Origin: Zhengitettix transpicula | Taxonomy: Eukaryota; Arthropoda; Insecta; Orthoptera; Tetrigidae | Reading direction: 5' to 3' | NCBI GenBank assembly: GCA_037074705.1 | Contig: CM073591.1 | Coordinates: 79,218,532-79,282,531, forward strand | Length of the DNA: 64,000 nt | In this document: positions 1 through 12,740 of the stretch, in pieces | Layout of the letters: each line of letters begins with the position of its first letter | Position numbering within the stretch: position 1 is the stretch's first letter | Translations under genes and position numbers: made by a program | Notes under the pieces: model-generated | Database searches by the model: none | Seen by the model: only the letters and a program-made list of their open reading frames with translations | Told to the model about the DNA's origin: nothing

Positions 1-144
1 AAAGTACGTAAACAAATGGAATAAAATTACTTGGTTATAATTATAAGATTAGCTAAAACATGTTTAGATAACATGAAAATTTTATTAAAATTATTACCAC
101 GGAAATTGGATTGCTTTAGTAATTGTTGGCCTAACTTAAGAATA

Positions 145-352
145 AATTAAAAAAATTACGTCTGATTGAAAATTAATAATAAGAACGGTAGCCAAATAGA
201 GACAAAGTAAGTGATAATATATATACCATACAACGTATCCTTGTGCCTTTTTTCAGGTGTTTAGTAGAACCTACAACGACACAACCGCACTAGTAGTGCA
301 GTGTGGTATTTATATTTCACTTATTTTTTCTGTATTTGGCTATCTTATTAAC
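145..352. repeat. Inverted-repeat element, family H copy 1
   Basis: The arms at about 173-232 and 299-350 are imperfect reverse complements of each other, both carrying the word GCCAAATA and a run matching CACTTA/TAAGTG. The middle holds the palindrome GCACTAGTAGTGC near 287-299. The left flank and arm match the element at 31664-31828, and the right arm matches 47265-47345, so this is a dispersed family. The hammerhead-like core seen in two other copies is degraded here because the GAAA box is missing. Class is inferred only; a Penelope-like or foldback element are both possible. Confidence 0.55.
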
Positions 353-355
353 TTA

Positions 356-2371
356 AGAATACTCTTCCTCAGATGCAGGACGATATGTAAATAAAAACCT
401 TTTTAATGCACACGTGTATGAGACTGCTTTTACTAGAAATTGAAGAAGACAAGAACTATTACACTTCTTCTGTACGAAGGTTTGGATCAAACATAATGGC
501 AAAATATTAAATTGCAACCAATAACAAAATAGAAAAATAAAGTTTATATAATCATACTACAGGCTTAGTTTTTTTAAAAAAAAATCAATCTCATGATGAA
601 ATATGCATCAGCCAAAGGTTTTAAGACGATCTGAGAACAATTTCCAAACAAATAACTAAACAGCAAGGGAATTTCATGTTTAGAACAGTGTTTAAGAGTT
701 GAAAATATATGTGATTTTTATCCTTATTTTTCAACATTATTTCATTACTTTGTTCATGATGCTACATTATGTCACATACTATCATTTATTAATGAACTAT
801 TTATGTGCTATAGAATTATTAGTAATTAATCTACTCGTTATAGTTAAGTTATAAACATATTTCGCTGCATCGAAGTATTTTTAAACTGGAAACTCTTATT
901 TATGAACTCCACATATAAAACGTAACTGTAACCAAGACTACTCATGCAGTTGATTACACAACACTGAAAAAAAAAACTCGTAGTAATTGTCGTTCGAATG
1001 CGAGAACATTAATAAGCGAAAAAGTAGTAAAAGCAGTTCAGGAAGTAGAGAAAGGAAGAAATTTGTTTATAAATGTTTATTTAAGATTACTATTATTTGT
1101 CTGCGTATCATATATTAAATAAAATGGTTTTCATAAACGTATATACTAAAATATACAAGTCGTTCCCCTTTTAAGTTTCACCTCACTACGATCTAATAAA
1201 AGTCCTGGACAATTAGTCTTTTTCTGAAAAAGGAGAAGAAAAAAGCGTATAAATTTGTAATTATTGACGAGAATGGAAGTATTTTGAAACGCATTCTAAA
1301 ACGCGAGACCAATGAAAATTTAATTTAGTTATAAAAGGAAATGTAGAATTAATAAAGGTCGGAGAATTGGTCATAATAATTAAGTAGATCTATAATTTTA
1401 CAGAGTAGAATACGAGTAAGTTTGCACAGTCCGCACTGAGCCAATTTAAATAGTGTTGACCTCCAAAAAGACAAGTAGATGGCCAATTTATAGTTCACCT
1501 TTGATTGCGAGACATGTACGTACTTCGATAAGAGCAGTAATCCTGAACTGTATCAACGCAATTATCAGACTCTAAAGAGAATCTATAACGCAGTTAGATT
1601 AAATGTTATCAGGGCAATACGTTCTCCCGTAATCGCCTATGGTGTAACAAGAAAGCAATTTAATATATTATTAACGATGAATCACAAACTCCGCTTTAAC
1701 CAGGATTTCGAGTAATTGGGGTAAATTATCACCAGTATTTACTTTTCTGTATAAAACATGCCATACGCTCATGGAATTTCAGACTTATGTTTAAAATATA
1801 ATGCAGGAAACTCGTAAATGAGCTTTCTACGGAGCAATGTTTCGAAACGCTCAGAAGTCATAAATGATGTAGGTATAAATTAAAAACTACAAAAAATAAA
1901 AATATATTTGACTTCTCAAAATTAGTATCCAAGTAAACATAATTAATTACAAATTGTGGCCATAAAGAAAATAGGTGTTGATTTTAGGTGACATAAATCA
2001 TGTTGTATTTTCTTTGATCTCATTATTAATGGCGATCACTAGACACAATGTGGCATCAAGTATGAACAAACCGATATTTATTTCCGATTTATTAGGATTT
2101 GAAAGTTAATTTATGTGTATATACCAATTTAAATGTGTCATTAGAAAATAATTTTACAAGATTGTTAGAGTTGATATTTTCTGGAACACAGACGCTAGTA
2201 AATATATTGGCGGAAGTAAGATCAGCCAAATTCCCTTATTCCGCATGTGAATAGGTTTTGACAATTTTTCACCAAATCAATTGTAATGATTCTCATTTTC
2301 TTACTTAATATAAAAAATAAACTTAATTACAAGAAAATACAAAAAATACAAAAGTACATTAAAAAAATATT
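356..2371. other. AT-rich stretch, no gene seen
   Basis: No ORF of note and no clear repeat structure. A short stretch near 1560-1715 gives a peptide faintly like the C-terminal part of a LINE reverse transcriptase, but it is too weak to annotate. Confidence 0.5.
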
Positions 2372-2946
2372 GTTGGGCGCCAGCAGATATACATTGGTTG
2401 CATAAAATTAAAATTAGTTCCGGCTTGATTAAAAAGTTCTCCTTCTCAACAGGGTAATGTGGGCGGTTCGGTGGCTATTCAAGAACAGAGTCTATTTCCG
2501 CACTGTGTAAAAAATTCTACTTTTGAAGGCATTTTACATAAATTGTGATGCTTACTTTACTTGTGGCGTCAGCAGTGGATCACTGGTCTTGTAGTAAGCA
2601 GCACACGATCTCCTTCTTCGGCCTCCCCACGATGGACGTCCCTCAAAACCTTTGTTCCTTCCCGCTCGCCAAATTCTCCACCCTCTCGACTCTTTCGGTC
2701 TGCCTGCGTCTCCCTGTCTCCCTGCGTCTCCTCTCGCGTCTCTCCCTGCGTCTCCGTCTCCTACTTTCACCCCAGGTTCGGAGTATTTATAAGTCCTCCG
2801 CCCCCCCCCCAAACGATGCAAAAAAAGGACCTGTACCCGTGATTTCTTTTGGCCTCTCGGGCAAGCACACGTGCACGCTTAATGTATTCCTCCTCAGGCC
2901 TCCTCAGGCCCGCGGCCACTTAAGGTTGTTATTCACTACACAATAC
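2372..2946 (-). mobile_element. LTR-like unit with primer-binding-site motif
   Basis: On the minus strand 2372-2382 reads TGGCGCCCAAC, which matches the start of the primer-binding site complementary to insect tRNA-Lys(CTT). Upstream of it on the same strand is a GC-rich block with a TATA-like TATAAATA near 2785-2792, then purine-rich imperfect tandem repeats of a GAGACGCAGGGA-type unit (about 2690-2760) and a C10 run at 2801-2810. A start near TGTAGTGAATAAC (about 2946) is plausible. No gag or pol ORF follows to the left, so this is a truncated or solo remnant. The LTR edges are inferred and no second LTR was found. Two overlapping ORFs here are low-complexity and not believable as genes. 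Confidence 0.45.
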
Positions 2947-2949
2947 TTG

Positions 2950-5900
2950 ACTTAAGTCGAAACAATGTTGCACCGTCTCAAGGGTCGGTACATTCGGGAA
3001 GGAGAATGAAATTTTGTACATTCCCGATGAAATGGAAAGATGTTACCAAGTGGACGAAGGTGATCGTGTAGTTTGGAGAACAAATAATACTGAAGTAGTT
3101 GATGATTGGAGAAGTATAATATATAATGGTATGATACAAGAAAATCTCAATCGGGGCACCAATTTACACCATATGAAAAACACTTCCTGATTTCTGCAAA
3201 TGATTCTTACTACTATCGAGCCAACAACTTTCATTTTCGTCACGGAACCGCGAGGTCAAAATTCAAAGAATGAGTCAAAACCCTATGATTTTCTAAAGAA
3301 AAACTCACAGTAAACTATAATAGCTTCCTTTGCTGAATGAGCCAAAACCTCTTGTGAAAAGGAGATCCTTAATTTTCAATCATATCTTAATAATTGTAAC
3401 CATTGATAATCAAATTAAAGTTTATATATTGGGATAATCTTACAGAACGTTTTTTAAAATTTTTAAATTGTCCCGTATAACTTCAGAGAATAAAAGTGAA
3501 GAACTAACAGCCTTTAAGATATGTAGGGATCTCACCAAGTAATAAATATGAGTTTCATGGTATCTCATAAAATAGAGCATGATTAAAACTAAAAAAGAGG
3601 CTAACAATTTATTCATTGTGACCACAACATTATAAGGGTAGAAAAAAAATTACTTCAAAAGATATGCTATTACAGTTCTGAAACAGAACGTTATTTACAC
3701 TTTACTGGAATTTATTTTTAAATTAATACAGTTCACAGCGACCAGAATCAGTTTGCGTATTACATCAAATATCAGAAGTGTAGTTTATATTTGAAATATC
3801 AGCTCACCTCATTAGTTACAAATATTCACACAATAGGTAATTTTTTTTCTGAGATATAATGTTGCTCAGTTGCCAGGTCACTAGAATGGAATTGTAAAAC
3901 AGATGGTTAGGCTTTAATTACATTATTTTCGAGGACAAATAATGAAATGATTTATTTATCAGTCGTATATAAACAAAAAACAATGTTTTACATGCCCTTA
4001 AATTCGTTGACTGGATGGTAAGTGGTCAACATGACAAACCAATACTGCTTTTGAAATTAGGTTGGCAGTTCAAAGATCACTAGTTTCACAGAAGCCATTT
4101 TTTGGGTCTTTCTAATTTCCGATGAAACTGCTAAGTTTCGGTATACAATTAAAGATTAAATACGTTTTGAGTCTAACCATTTTATATTTTACGCACCGAG
4201 ATATACGTTACGACCGTTAACAAGGATTTCATTCTATATATTCGTTTCACTCTGAGAATAAATTTAATTATACTGAATTCCTAGTGCGAAGACAAAGTGG
4301 TTAGGAACGATTTGTTCGAGGAATAGGATTTGAGGACACGTTCTAAATTCACCTACACTGGCAATATTTTACTTCGAAACATCGCAGTATCACGTCAAAC
4401 ACGAGAAGTGTTTTATCAAGCCGTGTAAACCTTTCTGAACGTTTGTGAAGAGCTAAAATGACTATCGTTACTGAAGCAGATTCCGCATGGAGAAAACACG
4501 TTCATTCTTGAGTTCTTGTAATGCGTCTGTAGAAAGGACTTCCTGATTTCAGGATATAAATTGCAGATCTCGTGAATCATTTCCGTATATCACGAATCTT
4601 TTATAAGCAAGCGTTCGTAATACTCCTTTTGTAGTTGTGTTACGTATAGAAGATTTAGAAAAATAAGGTAAGACCTATCCCGTAGCATCCTCAGCAATTT
4701 TATTATAATTGATAAGGGAAACAGATTTTAACAGGAGGAAAATCATTTAGATATTTCCAATTTCACAAAAAAAAAGTCACCGAAAACTTAGGAGAAGACT
4801 GAGGAGAATCGGCACACTGACCGCGTGACCCTCCAAATCCCGAATGTGTTATGTAAGATGACTGTCTGACAATCGGATCTGTAGCTAATAATCACCTAGA
4901 GGTTAATAGTAATAAGAATTTGTAAGCGATAAATAATTATGGTATACGACAAGAATCGATATACCCAACTTCAAGAAACCATGTAAATTCTCAATAAGAA
5001 ATACCAAATGAAATAATTAATAAATAAATATTTATGAACATAATAATAACACTAGATATTTTACCAATCACGTGCTCCAAAAAACGCAACTTCCTAGTTC
5101 CCACGAAAATACTTTTAAGTTACTAGGTTTTTTATCCACTAGAGTAAATTGTAATAACATGGCGCGGGACTATTACTTCATGTTGTTCCATGTAAATTTC
5201 ATGAGCCATAATAATTCCCTACTTACCGAAGTTTTTATTTGATCTGAACTTAGTTTTTTGTTACCGCTTCCAGTCAAACAAAGAAATTTCTGGAAGAATG
5301 CAGCGAAGAGGCTACCGCAAGGTTGCCAAGGTGACCACAACAAAGAACTTGCAACTATTATGAAATCTATTTTAATAATTGGAACTATAATATTATTTAC
5401 TTCGAATTCGATCTTCCGGTACAGAGGAAAAAAATAAAACTGATGAAATAACACCTCTAAATTTCAAACAATTTTAATAAATATACTGCATATATATATC
5501 CAAATAATAAGAGGATTCAAAAATATACTAACAAGCTGATTATAAATTTTTCGTACCACCTTGAGGTATAAATGCTATTGGCAAAAGTATTAATGATATT
5601 GTTAATCATACAATATTTCAGGTTCGGATGGAAGAATTCTTAAATGAGAAAAAAAAGGTTAAGATCGGAGCTTATTATTCAGTTATAGATATTTTGTTCA
5701 GGGGAGCGGAATAATTTTAATTCGAAATTAAGCGAAAGTGAACAAGGATTGTCTCATACTTCTGCAGCATTCAAACATTGTTGCTAAATAAATGACAGTC
5801 TGTGAAGGAAACATTGCCATTTCAGTAAAAATAATTTTTGAACAATTAAAAAAAATATTTTTAAGTAAACGAAATTAATTTATTTTCAAGTCCATTTTAC

Positions 5901-6937
5901 TGTTAATAAAATACGTATTCGTTTTGCAGTTTCTATCACGGGAGCGAATAAGGAAATTTTATTCTGCATTTTGCACATCCTATAACTACTTCATTGCGTT
6001 TAATTCTTGTCAAGTTCATTCGATAAATATAAAATTTCTACCTGCTAATTGCTACCTGAGAGGCCCATAAAAAATTAATTGATCGTATTAGGACACCTGA
6101 ATGCTGTACAGAAAAATGAAAAAAAATTATATCCAATATTTTACAGATTTTATTGGGGGATATATGGAAATAAAAAATTCGGATCAGCAAGCGTGTTGAT
6201 GAAGCGCATGTTGAAATAGGTTATTGGGAAAATGGAATGGCCACGGTATGGAGTCAGCATATTTGAGATGGATCCATTTAATCTAGCTTTCAATTGGAGG
6301 AAAAGAATTAAGAATGACGGTAAATGCGACAGTGTGAGTGACGGAGGAAGTTTGGAGAGCGTGGCGTCGGGGAGACTAGCGAGGCAGACAACAAAGAGGT
6401 TTGCCCGAGGTCAGTGAGGACGTCCAGACCCAGACCCAGACCTGCCACACGGCGCCGTGCCTTACCCCTGCCCATACCCCGCACCATATTCCTCCATTAC
6501 GGTCGATTTTGCTCCATACATATATGTATTCGATTCACAACGTCAAGCGGCCTGATGTGATACAGCTCCTTCATCTGTGGTGACTTCAATACAGCAACAC
6601 TTACCTCGCCCAACAACACCCATAATTATCTGGTCGTTGTTTGTTGCTTTCACTCTCCAATGTCCCTTTCATCATGCTTCAGCAGTCCTGTGTATGTCCC
6701 ACAAACGTCTTGTCATGATGAATATTCAAAAGATTACTTTCCTGGTCTATATTTTAGGAAAGCCTTATGTAACAGCTACAAATTGGAATTCTATGTTAGT
6801 TTACTGACTAGTAAAGGATAGAGATTTTTTTAAAAAAAGACTAGTGTGTTAAAATAAAGCACTAGGAAGGCAAAAGTAAACGTTTACAAATTTTTAGTTC
6901 GACCCTTTATTTATTTACCGCGGTGTGAAGGAAGTCC
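2950..6937. other. AT-rich stretch, no gene seen
   Basis: About 4 kb without a convincing ORF, RNA gene or repeat. A GC-richer patch at 6340-6500 includes a triplicated CCAGACC-type unit but shows no recognisable protein. Confidence 0.45.
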
Positions 6938-7159
6938 GTGGAAACTGAACAAGTTGAGCAGTCGGAAAAGGTTCAGAATAAAGCCACGAAATTATCCTAT
7001 AACAGGAATTCATTTGTTGGAAAAGCAACACTTGGAAACATTTTCAGACTAATAAAAAGGGGTCAGTATACTTGATTATTTAAAGCATATCTAAGAGAAG
7101 TAGTCCGAAGTGAAGTCTTTAATATGTTACATGGCAACCCCTCACCACAAAAAAGGTAA
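6938..7159 (+). pseudogene. LINE reverse-transcriptase C-terminal relic
   Basis: One frame of 74 codons with a single internal TGA (near 7071) reads EKVQNKATKL near its start and ends in LHGNPSPQKR. This resembles the region after the polymerase domain in CR1/L2-type non-LTR elements, where an EKVQRRATK-type motif is followed by a basic segment and a motif ending in YKILNG or similar. It is isolated: no RT core lies upstream and no poly(A) tail downstream. A decayed 5'-truncated LINE fragment is the best reading, based on family resemblance only. Confidence 0.4.
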
Positions 7160-7724
7160 CTGAATACTGATCATATACAGGGAAATACGAAAATCTTAAA
7201 AAAATAAATTAAATTTCCTGTGACTAAGCACTTACGTGGCTCTTATAAATTTTAAATTTTAGAAACTATTCTTTATTTAAGATGTTGCAAACCGTTTAGG
7301 ATTTGGTAGGAAACCCCTCTATAAACAGACGCCATTATTATTAAGATATAATTTACTGTTATCAATTACAAAATAGCTCTGTAAATTGTTTTACTATGTT
7401 TTTCTGATAAAATCGATTTATAAATATTATATGTAAGTAAATTAATTTAAAACCTCCAGTTTTAAATCAGTCAAAAGTTAAGCAGTTATACTTTCTTCAA
7501 TAGTGTATTTAAGTTAGTAGTCAAAAGAGATTTCGACCATAAGCATCTATTTATATAAATCCAGTAATGAAATTTATAACGTGAAACCTAAAATTTAAAT
7601 ATACAATATATAGGTCTACAGTTAAATCGTCAATTTAAAATAGATCAATTAAGTATAATAAAAATTAAAATATTAAAACCGTAAATTAAAATTATGCAAT
7701 TTTAAAAACCACGGTAATATGCAT

Positions 7725-7783
<59 letters not shown>

Positions 7784-8286
7784 ACTATTTTTATTGTAAC
7801 TATATATATATACAATGTTTTAACATTTTATAAGACAATGACATACAGAAACTTAAAAAGAATTTAACCAAATGACTTTTTAGCAAAAATTTATAAAATA
7901 TGATCAAAAAAATTTGTCTTCTATAAAGTGTTCCGCCTGAAAATGCCTATTACAAGTCCAAGAATTTATAAAAACTATAATATATCATAAAAGGATTTAT
8001 TTAAAATAAGATTTTAAATCACAATATTTAGTATGAATGAATTAAAATGTTACAAAAGTGAATACTTGAGTGTGTTTTTAAATTCAGAAAATCCAACAGA
8101 TAACAAATGAGCGAATAGAGAAGTAGGACATTGGAAAATATTATTCCAACCTATTAAAGTCAATAAATAGCCAAATATCGATATTTACTCATCTATTTAA
8201 ATATGCTTGATGCTTCAATCGGGAAACAACAAAATAATACCCTTGTTATAATTTGATCATAATTTTTGGAAATCAATAATTTTGCA
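7160..8286. repeat. AT-rich stretch with (AT)n microsatellite
   Basis: Very AT-rich non-coding DNA. A near-perfect (AT)n run lies at 7731-7779 and a shorter TATATATATATA at about 7801-7812. No gene seen. Confidence 0.7.
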
Positions 8287-8720
8287 GGGTCAAAGAGATT
8301 GATAGTATTTTTACTGATGCTTTCTGTTTATAATTTCAACTACTTTCGTCATGGGAAGGGATCACCCTTAATGGTGGGGGTGGAGGGGCATTCCTTGAAA
8401 ATAACGCGAATACAACCGAAATTGGAGTAAAATCTGGGGTTTTGGATGTCACTGAGTTTAATTATGACAATGATCTTGCTGTTTAACCCCCAGGGGCGGG
8501 GGTGGATTGCGGTGGAAATTTTAAAATATGTTAACCACCGATATTTGCGTAGAATATATTTTTTCGGGATAAATGTGATTAATGTTTCTCTGGATGTTTT
8601 TTGTGTTTAATTTCAACCCCTGTCGGCAGAGGAGGTGAGCACTCTTAGGGGTGGGGTTGTAGAAGCTTTACAGAAAAAATAACGCGTTAAAAAACCGAGA
8701 TTGGAGTCAAATCCGGGACT
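8287..8720 (+). repeat. Helitron-type internal repeats, two units
   Basis: Two imperfect direct units (from about 8310 and 8590) share the order 'ATTTCAAC', a GGGGTGGGG-type block, 'ATAACGCG' and 'ATTGGAGT(C/A)AAATC'. Between them is GAGTTTAATTATG followed by a TTTAACCCCC block. The same order occurs on the minus strand at 17082-17590, where it ends in a Helitron-like 3' terminus. No terminus is visible here, so this is an internal fragment of the same family. Confidence 0.45.
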
Positions 8721-8734
8721 ATATATTATATATA

Positions 8735-8850
8735 TATATTGAGTTGTGTCAACTGACAAGTGCAGTTGCTCTTCTTAGCACCTGACGAAAGGGACAAGGA
8801 TCCCAGAAACGTTGTCTGAATTGGATATCTGTCTTATTTATTAAAATCGT
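8735..8850 (+). repeat. Family H fragment with hammerhead-like core
   Basis: CTGACGA at 8782-8788 and GAAAC at 8806-8810 enclose a short stem (GGGA/TCCC), followed directly by GTTGTC (8811-8816). The order CUGANGA, stem II, GAAA, short stem III, NUH fits the hammerhead-ribozyme core as known in Penelope-like retroelements. The right flank matches the right arm of the family member at 31788-31828. Only part of the inverted-repeat element is present. Confidence 0.45.
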
Positions 8851-11800
8851 AATTACATTTTAAAATTAAACTTCATGTTCTTTATAACGTTTTGATCGTA
8901 ACATGTAAATTGTTTCAATTTGTAGTTTATCTTTTCGTTTTCTCCATTAGGGGATTCGATAAAAAGTATGGTCCTGACTGTCAAGCTGGATCTGTTCGCT
9001 CTTCATAAGAAAGCGGTCATACCGATTTCGATTAAGCTTTTTGTCGTCATTATACAGAACCCTGAGAAAGTATTAAAACAAAATGGCGTACGTTCAGTAA
9101 ACTCATTTTGACTGGAAATTGTTCGCTATGCAGAAAAACAGCCGAACTGTTTTCTCCGTGGCGATAAATACATTTTTGGTTGTCGTAAAATACCTTCCAC
9201 CATTTTATAAACTTAAAATTCATACTGCAAATTTACTTTTATTTTTTCGGGGTATGTTATTAGTAATTAACAAAATATTTACTTGCATGAGTAGGTGAGA
9301 AGATAATCGTACAATAATCGTTAAAGTCGAGAAGTATCATACGTATTAAATAATAAATAACATATTATTAGAACGACGAGTTAGAATAACGCGTTTAAAA
9401 AAAACAAGTAATATCCTATCAAGAGTTTACACAGTAGACAAATTTTTGTAGCTTAAACTATCCAGTATATTTATTCACTAGTTATTGTGAAAATACCAAA
9501 TGAATATCAATTTACCCCATTTTCATAGCACGAAATTATTATTCTTGCTGAAATATTAACCTCGTTGATGTTCAATGATAATCAATAATCCGAATATTGT
9601 CATTTCACTAACAAAAAAAAATGTTCAGACATCCGCTGTGAGTTACTGAAATCATAAATTACTGGTCGACATAAATTACAGGCTAAGCTGCCATGCGTAA
9701 AAAAACGGAACCGTAAAACATTATATGAAAAGGAGCCAAGTACTGAGATTGGGAAACATGTCGAAGGAATAAGCACCAGCCCCGCCCTGAAAACGAACTG
9801 TAATTGCCTGTGTCGTTGAACCACGCACTGATAACTGTAGTAAGGGCCGAACGTACGAACCGTTATTCTCTTTAATCGAAAAAGAAATGTTCAAATTTAA
9901 AATAAATATAATATACCCGAAATGTTAAAAATCTTATTAATCATTTCGAGAATATAAATTCTGATTTGTCATAAAAACGTACTGATAATTGCTCCTCCCG
10001 AAAGTTGCGGCGAATAATTATTGGTTAGAAGGATGATCGTCAGGAATGTACCGCAGGACACTCAATCTGGCCGTTAAAGGCATTGGAGCTTGATTCAACG
10101 TCCGACTCAAAATCAACGAAATTACATCGCTGGCCTGGGAAACTTGATTAAAGTACATAATATTTTTCTGTTGTTTAGAACGAAGAGATTTTATTTTTCC
10201 TTACATAAAACATAACTGACTACCTTACTACGAGAACGCCTAACTGTTGAATCTCACCATCACATAAGTCAGTGGGAATTATTAAATCTTGAAACAAAAT
10301 ATAAGCGATTACAATAAATAATCATTTATCACTTATCATAAGTGTATATGTAGGAATTTTAATAAATGGTAAAACAATTTTAATTTTAATTATACGATGC
10401 CTATACAGGTATTTATATTTTCACTGTTGTAGATATTTGTGTCCTGATTTTCCTTTTATCAGGGTTTTGCTGGGTGATGATGTCGTAACAGATATATATA
10501 AAACAATTCAATAAATACGTGATATTTTTAGTTACGAAATGGCAAATCTTATAAATTGATCGACATTGTTGACAGCGACGGATTTGTGGCATCTGCTCCG
10601 TTCCTTCAAATGGCTACTTCATCCTTGGGTTTTCTGTGATATGAATTTACTAACACAGTCCCGGCGAAGGTAATGCGTGCTTCTGCATTGCGTGGTGCGT
10701 CAAGATGTCACACTGCTTCCTCAGTTCTTCCGGCATTGTCCACAATTTGTAACAGTTACAAAAATCTTTCTTTTCGGTCTTACTCAGGATACTAAAATTT
10801 ATAAATTCCCCTCGTGAGGCAATGATCCCAAATCATTTAATTTAGTTTTTTATTTAGTTATTTTGTTTTACGAAAACTTTTTTTTCAATTAATATTCTCA
10901 CGTCAAGGGTGTACGGAACACAGGTATCGAACGACATCAGCCGCCTTTTTAGGGGACTAATAAAGATCTATGTACGTCCCTGAATGGATAAACATCGAAA
11001 CAAACAAATCTCTGATCTCAAGGTACGTACGCGAAATATCCGCAGGAATATTGGCGCCTTGAAGAACGTGAATTCTCGGTGACTTTGGCTTTAGCCTTGT
11101 AACCCCGTACGGGGAATTGCTAACGAGAGTGTACAGTTTCGTGGGGTCGCAGATTCGATTCCTATTGGCTCGTATCGTCCAGATTTCAAGATCTTGTGGG
11201 AGGAACATTTACCCACCGAGGTGTGCAGAGCTCACAGAAAATCAGTCGTTCAATTGTGCAGTAATGAAAAAGTCGTAGCAGTCGTTCGGTGGAGAGGAGA
11301 AGCTGGAAAGTAATGCAGAAGGAGCAGAGTAGTTAATTAGTGATTGATGAGAGACAGTAAAGTATACATTCCTAACAGAAAATAAACGATGAGAAATAGT
11401 AGTGTAGATAGAGCACAGAATTTATTTAAGCTGACAGTTGTAATACAAATTTGAATTGAACGACCCCCCCGTGATTCCGAGAGGAAGTAAGAAGACTGTG
11501 CCACCCTCTTCCCGGAACTCGTAAACAGGCGAGAAATTTCAGCGTGGAATACGCGAGGAGCTTGATTACCTGCCCGATCCCTGTAGATGCGGTAAATCCG
11601 TTAAAGTCGGTTTTATAGAGCCACAGAAGCCAATATTTACAAAAATTGATGATGACAGTATTCTGAGCCTGCAAAGCCCTGAGAAAAAGTGTCATTATTT
11701 TTTATGTATGAACACGACCGATAGTTTAACAATTTGTAATTAGAGCAGGAAAAGGTAATTAAAATAAATTGTTAACGGTTGGACTATTTAATTTGATCAT

Positions 11801-12199
11801 GTTCTATTACTAATTAAGTAGACAGAATTAAATGTTTTTCAATATCACCGGTGCAAAGAAAAAAAACAAACCCTAAGAGTAATAAAATGGTACAGTATCT
11901 TGATTACTGAGGGTTGGAAAATATAGTCAAGAATGGAAAAAGAAAAAAATTGGGTAGTAGATTTTATTGAATCGGATAAACGTGACTAATTTAGGGGTAC
12001 AATCTAAAATAGAGTACAGACTGATAGGAAATGCATTTTATGTATTTGACACATCGGGAATTTAGTTATACGTATAGAGTGCAATTTTGAGCCAAGATAT
12101 TCACGCGGACGTTGTTGATTACGACGTCGGCTGTAGGTTTTGCGCAGAATGGCGTGGGCAGCGAACGAAAACAATCGCAGTTGGAGCTTGTTCACACCT
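8851..12199. other. No gene seen
   Basis: AT-rich DNA without a believable ORF. Near 11125-11165 a GATTCGATTCC word resembles a tRNA B box but has no matching tRNA fold. Confidence 0.45.
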
Positions 12200-12740
12200 G
12201 CGAAGCACATGTCGTCTTCCCGCTAAGGCCAATAATTGGCCCACTCCATCACGTCTCTAAATAAGCCCGACCCGCTGTTTGCTCTGGGCGGCACCACATA
12301 ATGAATGGCCGGACCTAAAGTCCATTCATTAACTCGCTCTTGTGTAATTGTCGAGGGGCCGGAATCCACTTAGGGTAGGTATTTAACGTTGCGGTGTGAG
12401 CGAGCTTCTGTAATAGGGAGGCAGCCAGACTTCCTCGGTAATCATCGTCATTAAATACGAAAAGCTACTCCGCTGCAGTAATATGATACATTCCGACAGG
12501 GAAGAGCCAGGGACTGGAGAAAAAGTAGTCGGTTTGCTTGTAAACCGGCTGAGGCGAGGAAGTCCAACCGGGCGGCTGACGAGCCCTGTGGATGGCCACA
12601 TACAAGGTCGTGATTTGCAGGGAATTGGGCTAACGAGTTTTGGCAGGCCAGATTAATGATAACCCTCACCCCTGCACATAGCGGCGACACTTTGTCGGTT
12701 AACGAGCGGCCGGGAAGAAGCGACTGTCCATAAACTACTT
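12200..12740. other. GC-richer unique island, possible regulatory element
   Basis: This block is clearly GC-richer than its surroundings, matches no repeat family in the window and has only overlapping shadow ORFs. It contains a 9-bp inverted pair, AATGAATGG and CCATTCATT, enclosing 13 bases near 12300-12331, and a TTAATGATAA homeodomain-like word near 12653. A conserved non-coding element is possible, but nothing here proves it. Confidence 0.2.

Noticed and set aside
1560..1715. Peptide faintly like a LINE reverse transcriptase tail
   Set aside because: Similarity is a few residues, no ordered motifs, and no flanking LINE features.
2545..2955. 136-codon ORF and two overlapping ORFs
   Set aside because: They lie in low-complexity purine/pyrimidine repeats of an LTR-like leader and have no domain; both strands are open because of composition.
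11095..11180. Possible tRNA gene around GATTCGATTCC
   Set aside because: Only the B-box-like word fits; no acceptor stem, D-arm or anticodon arm could be paired.
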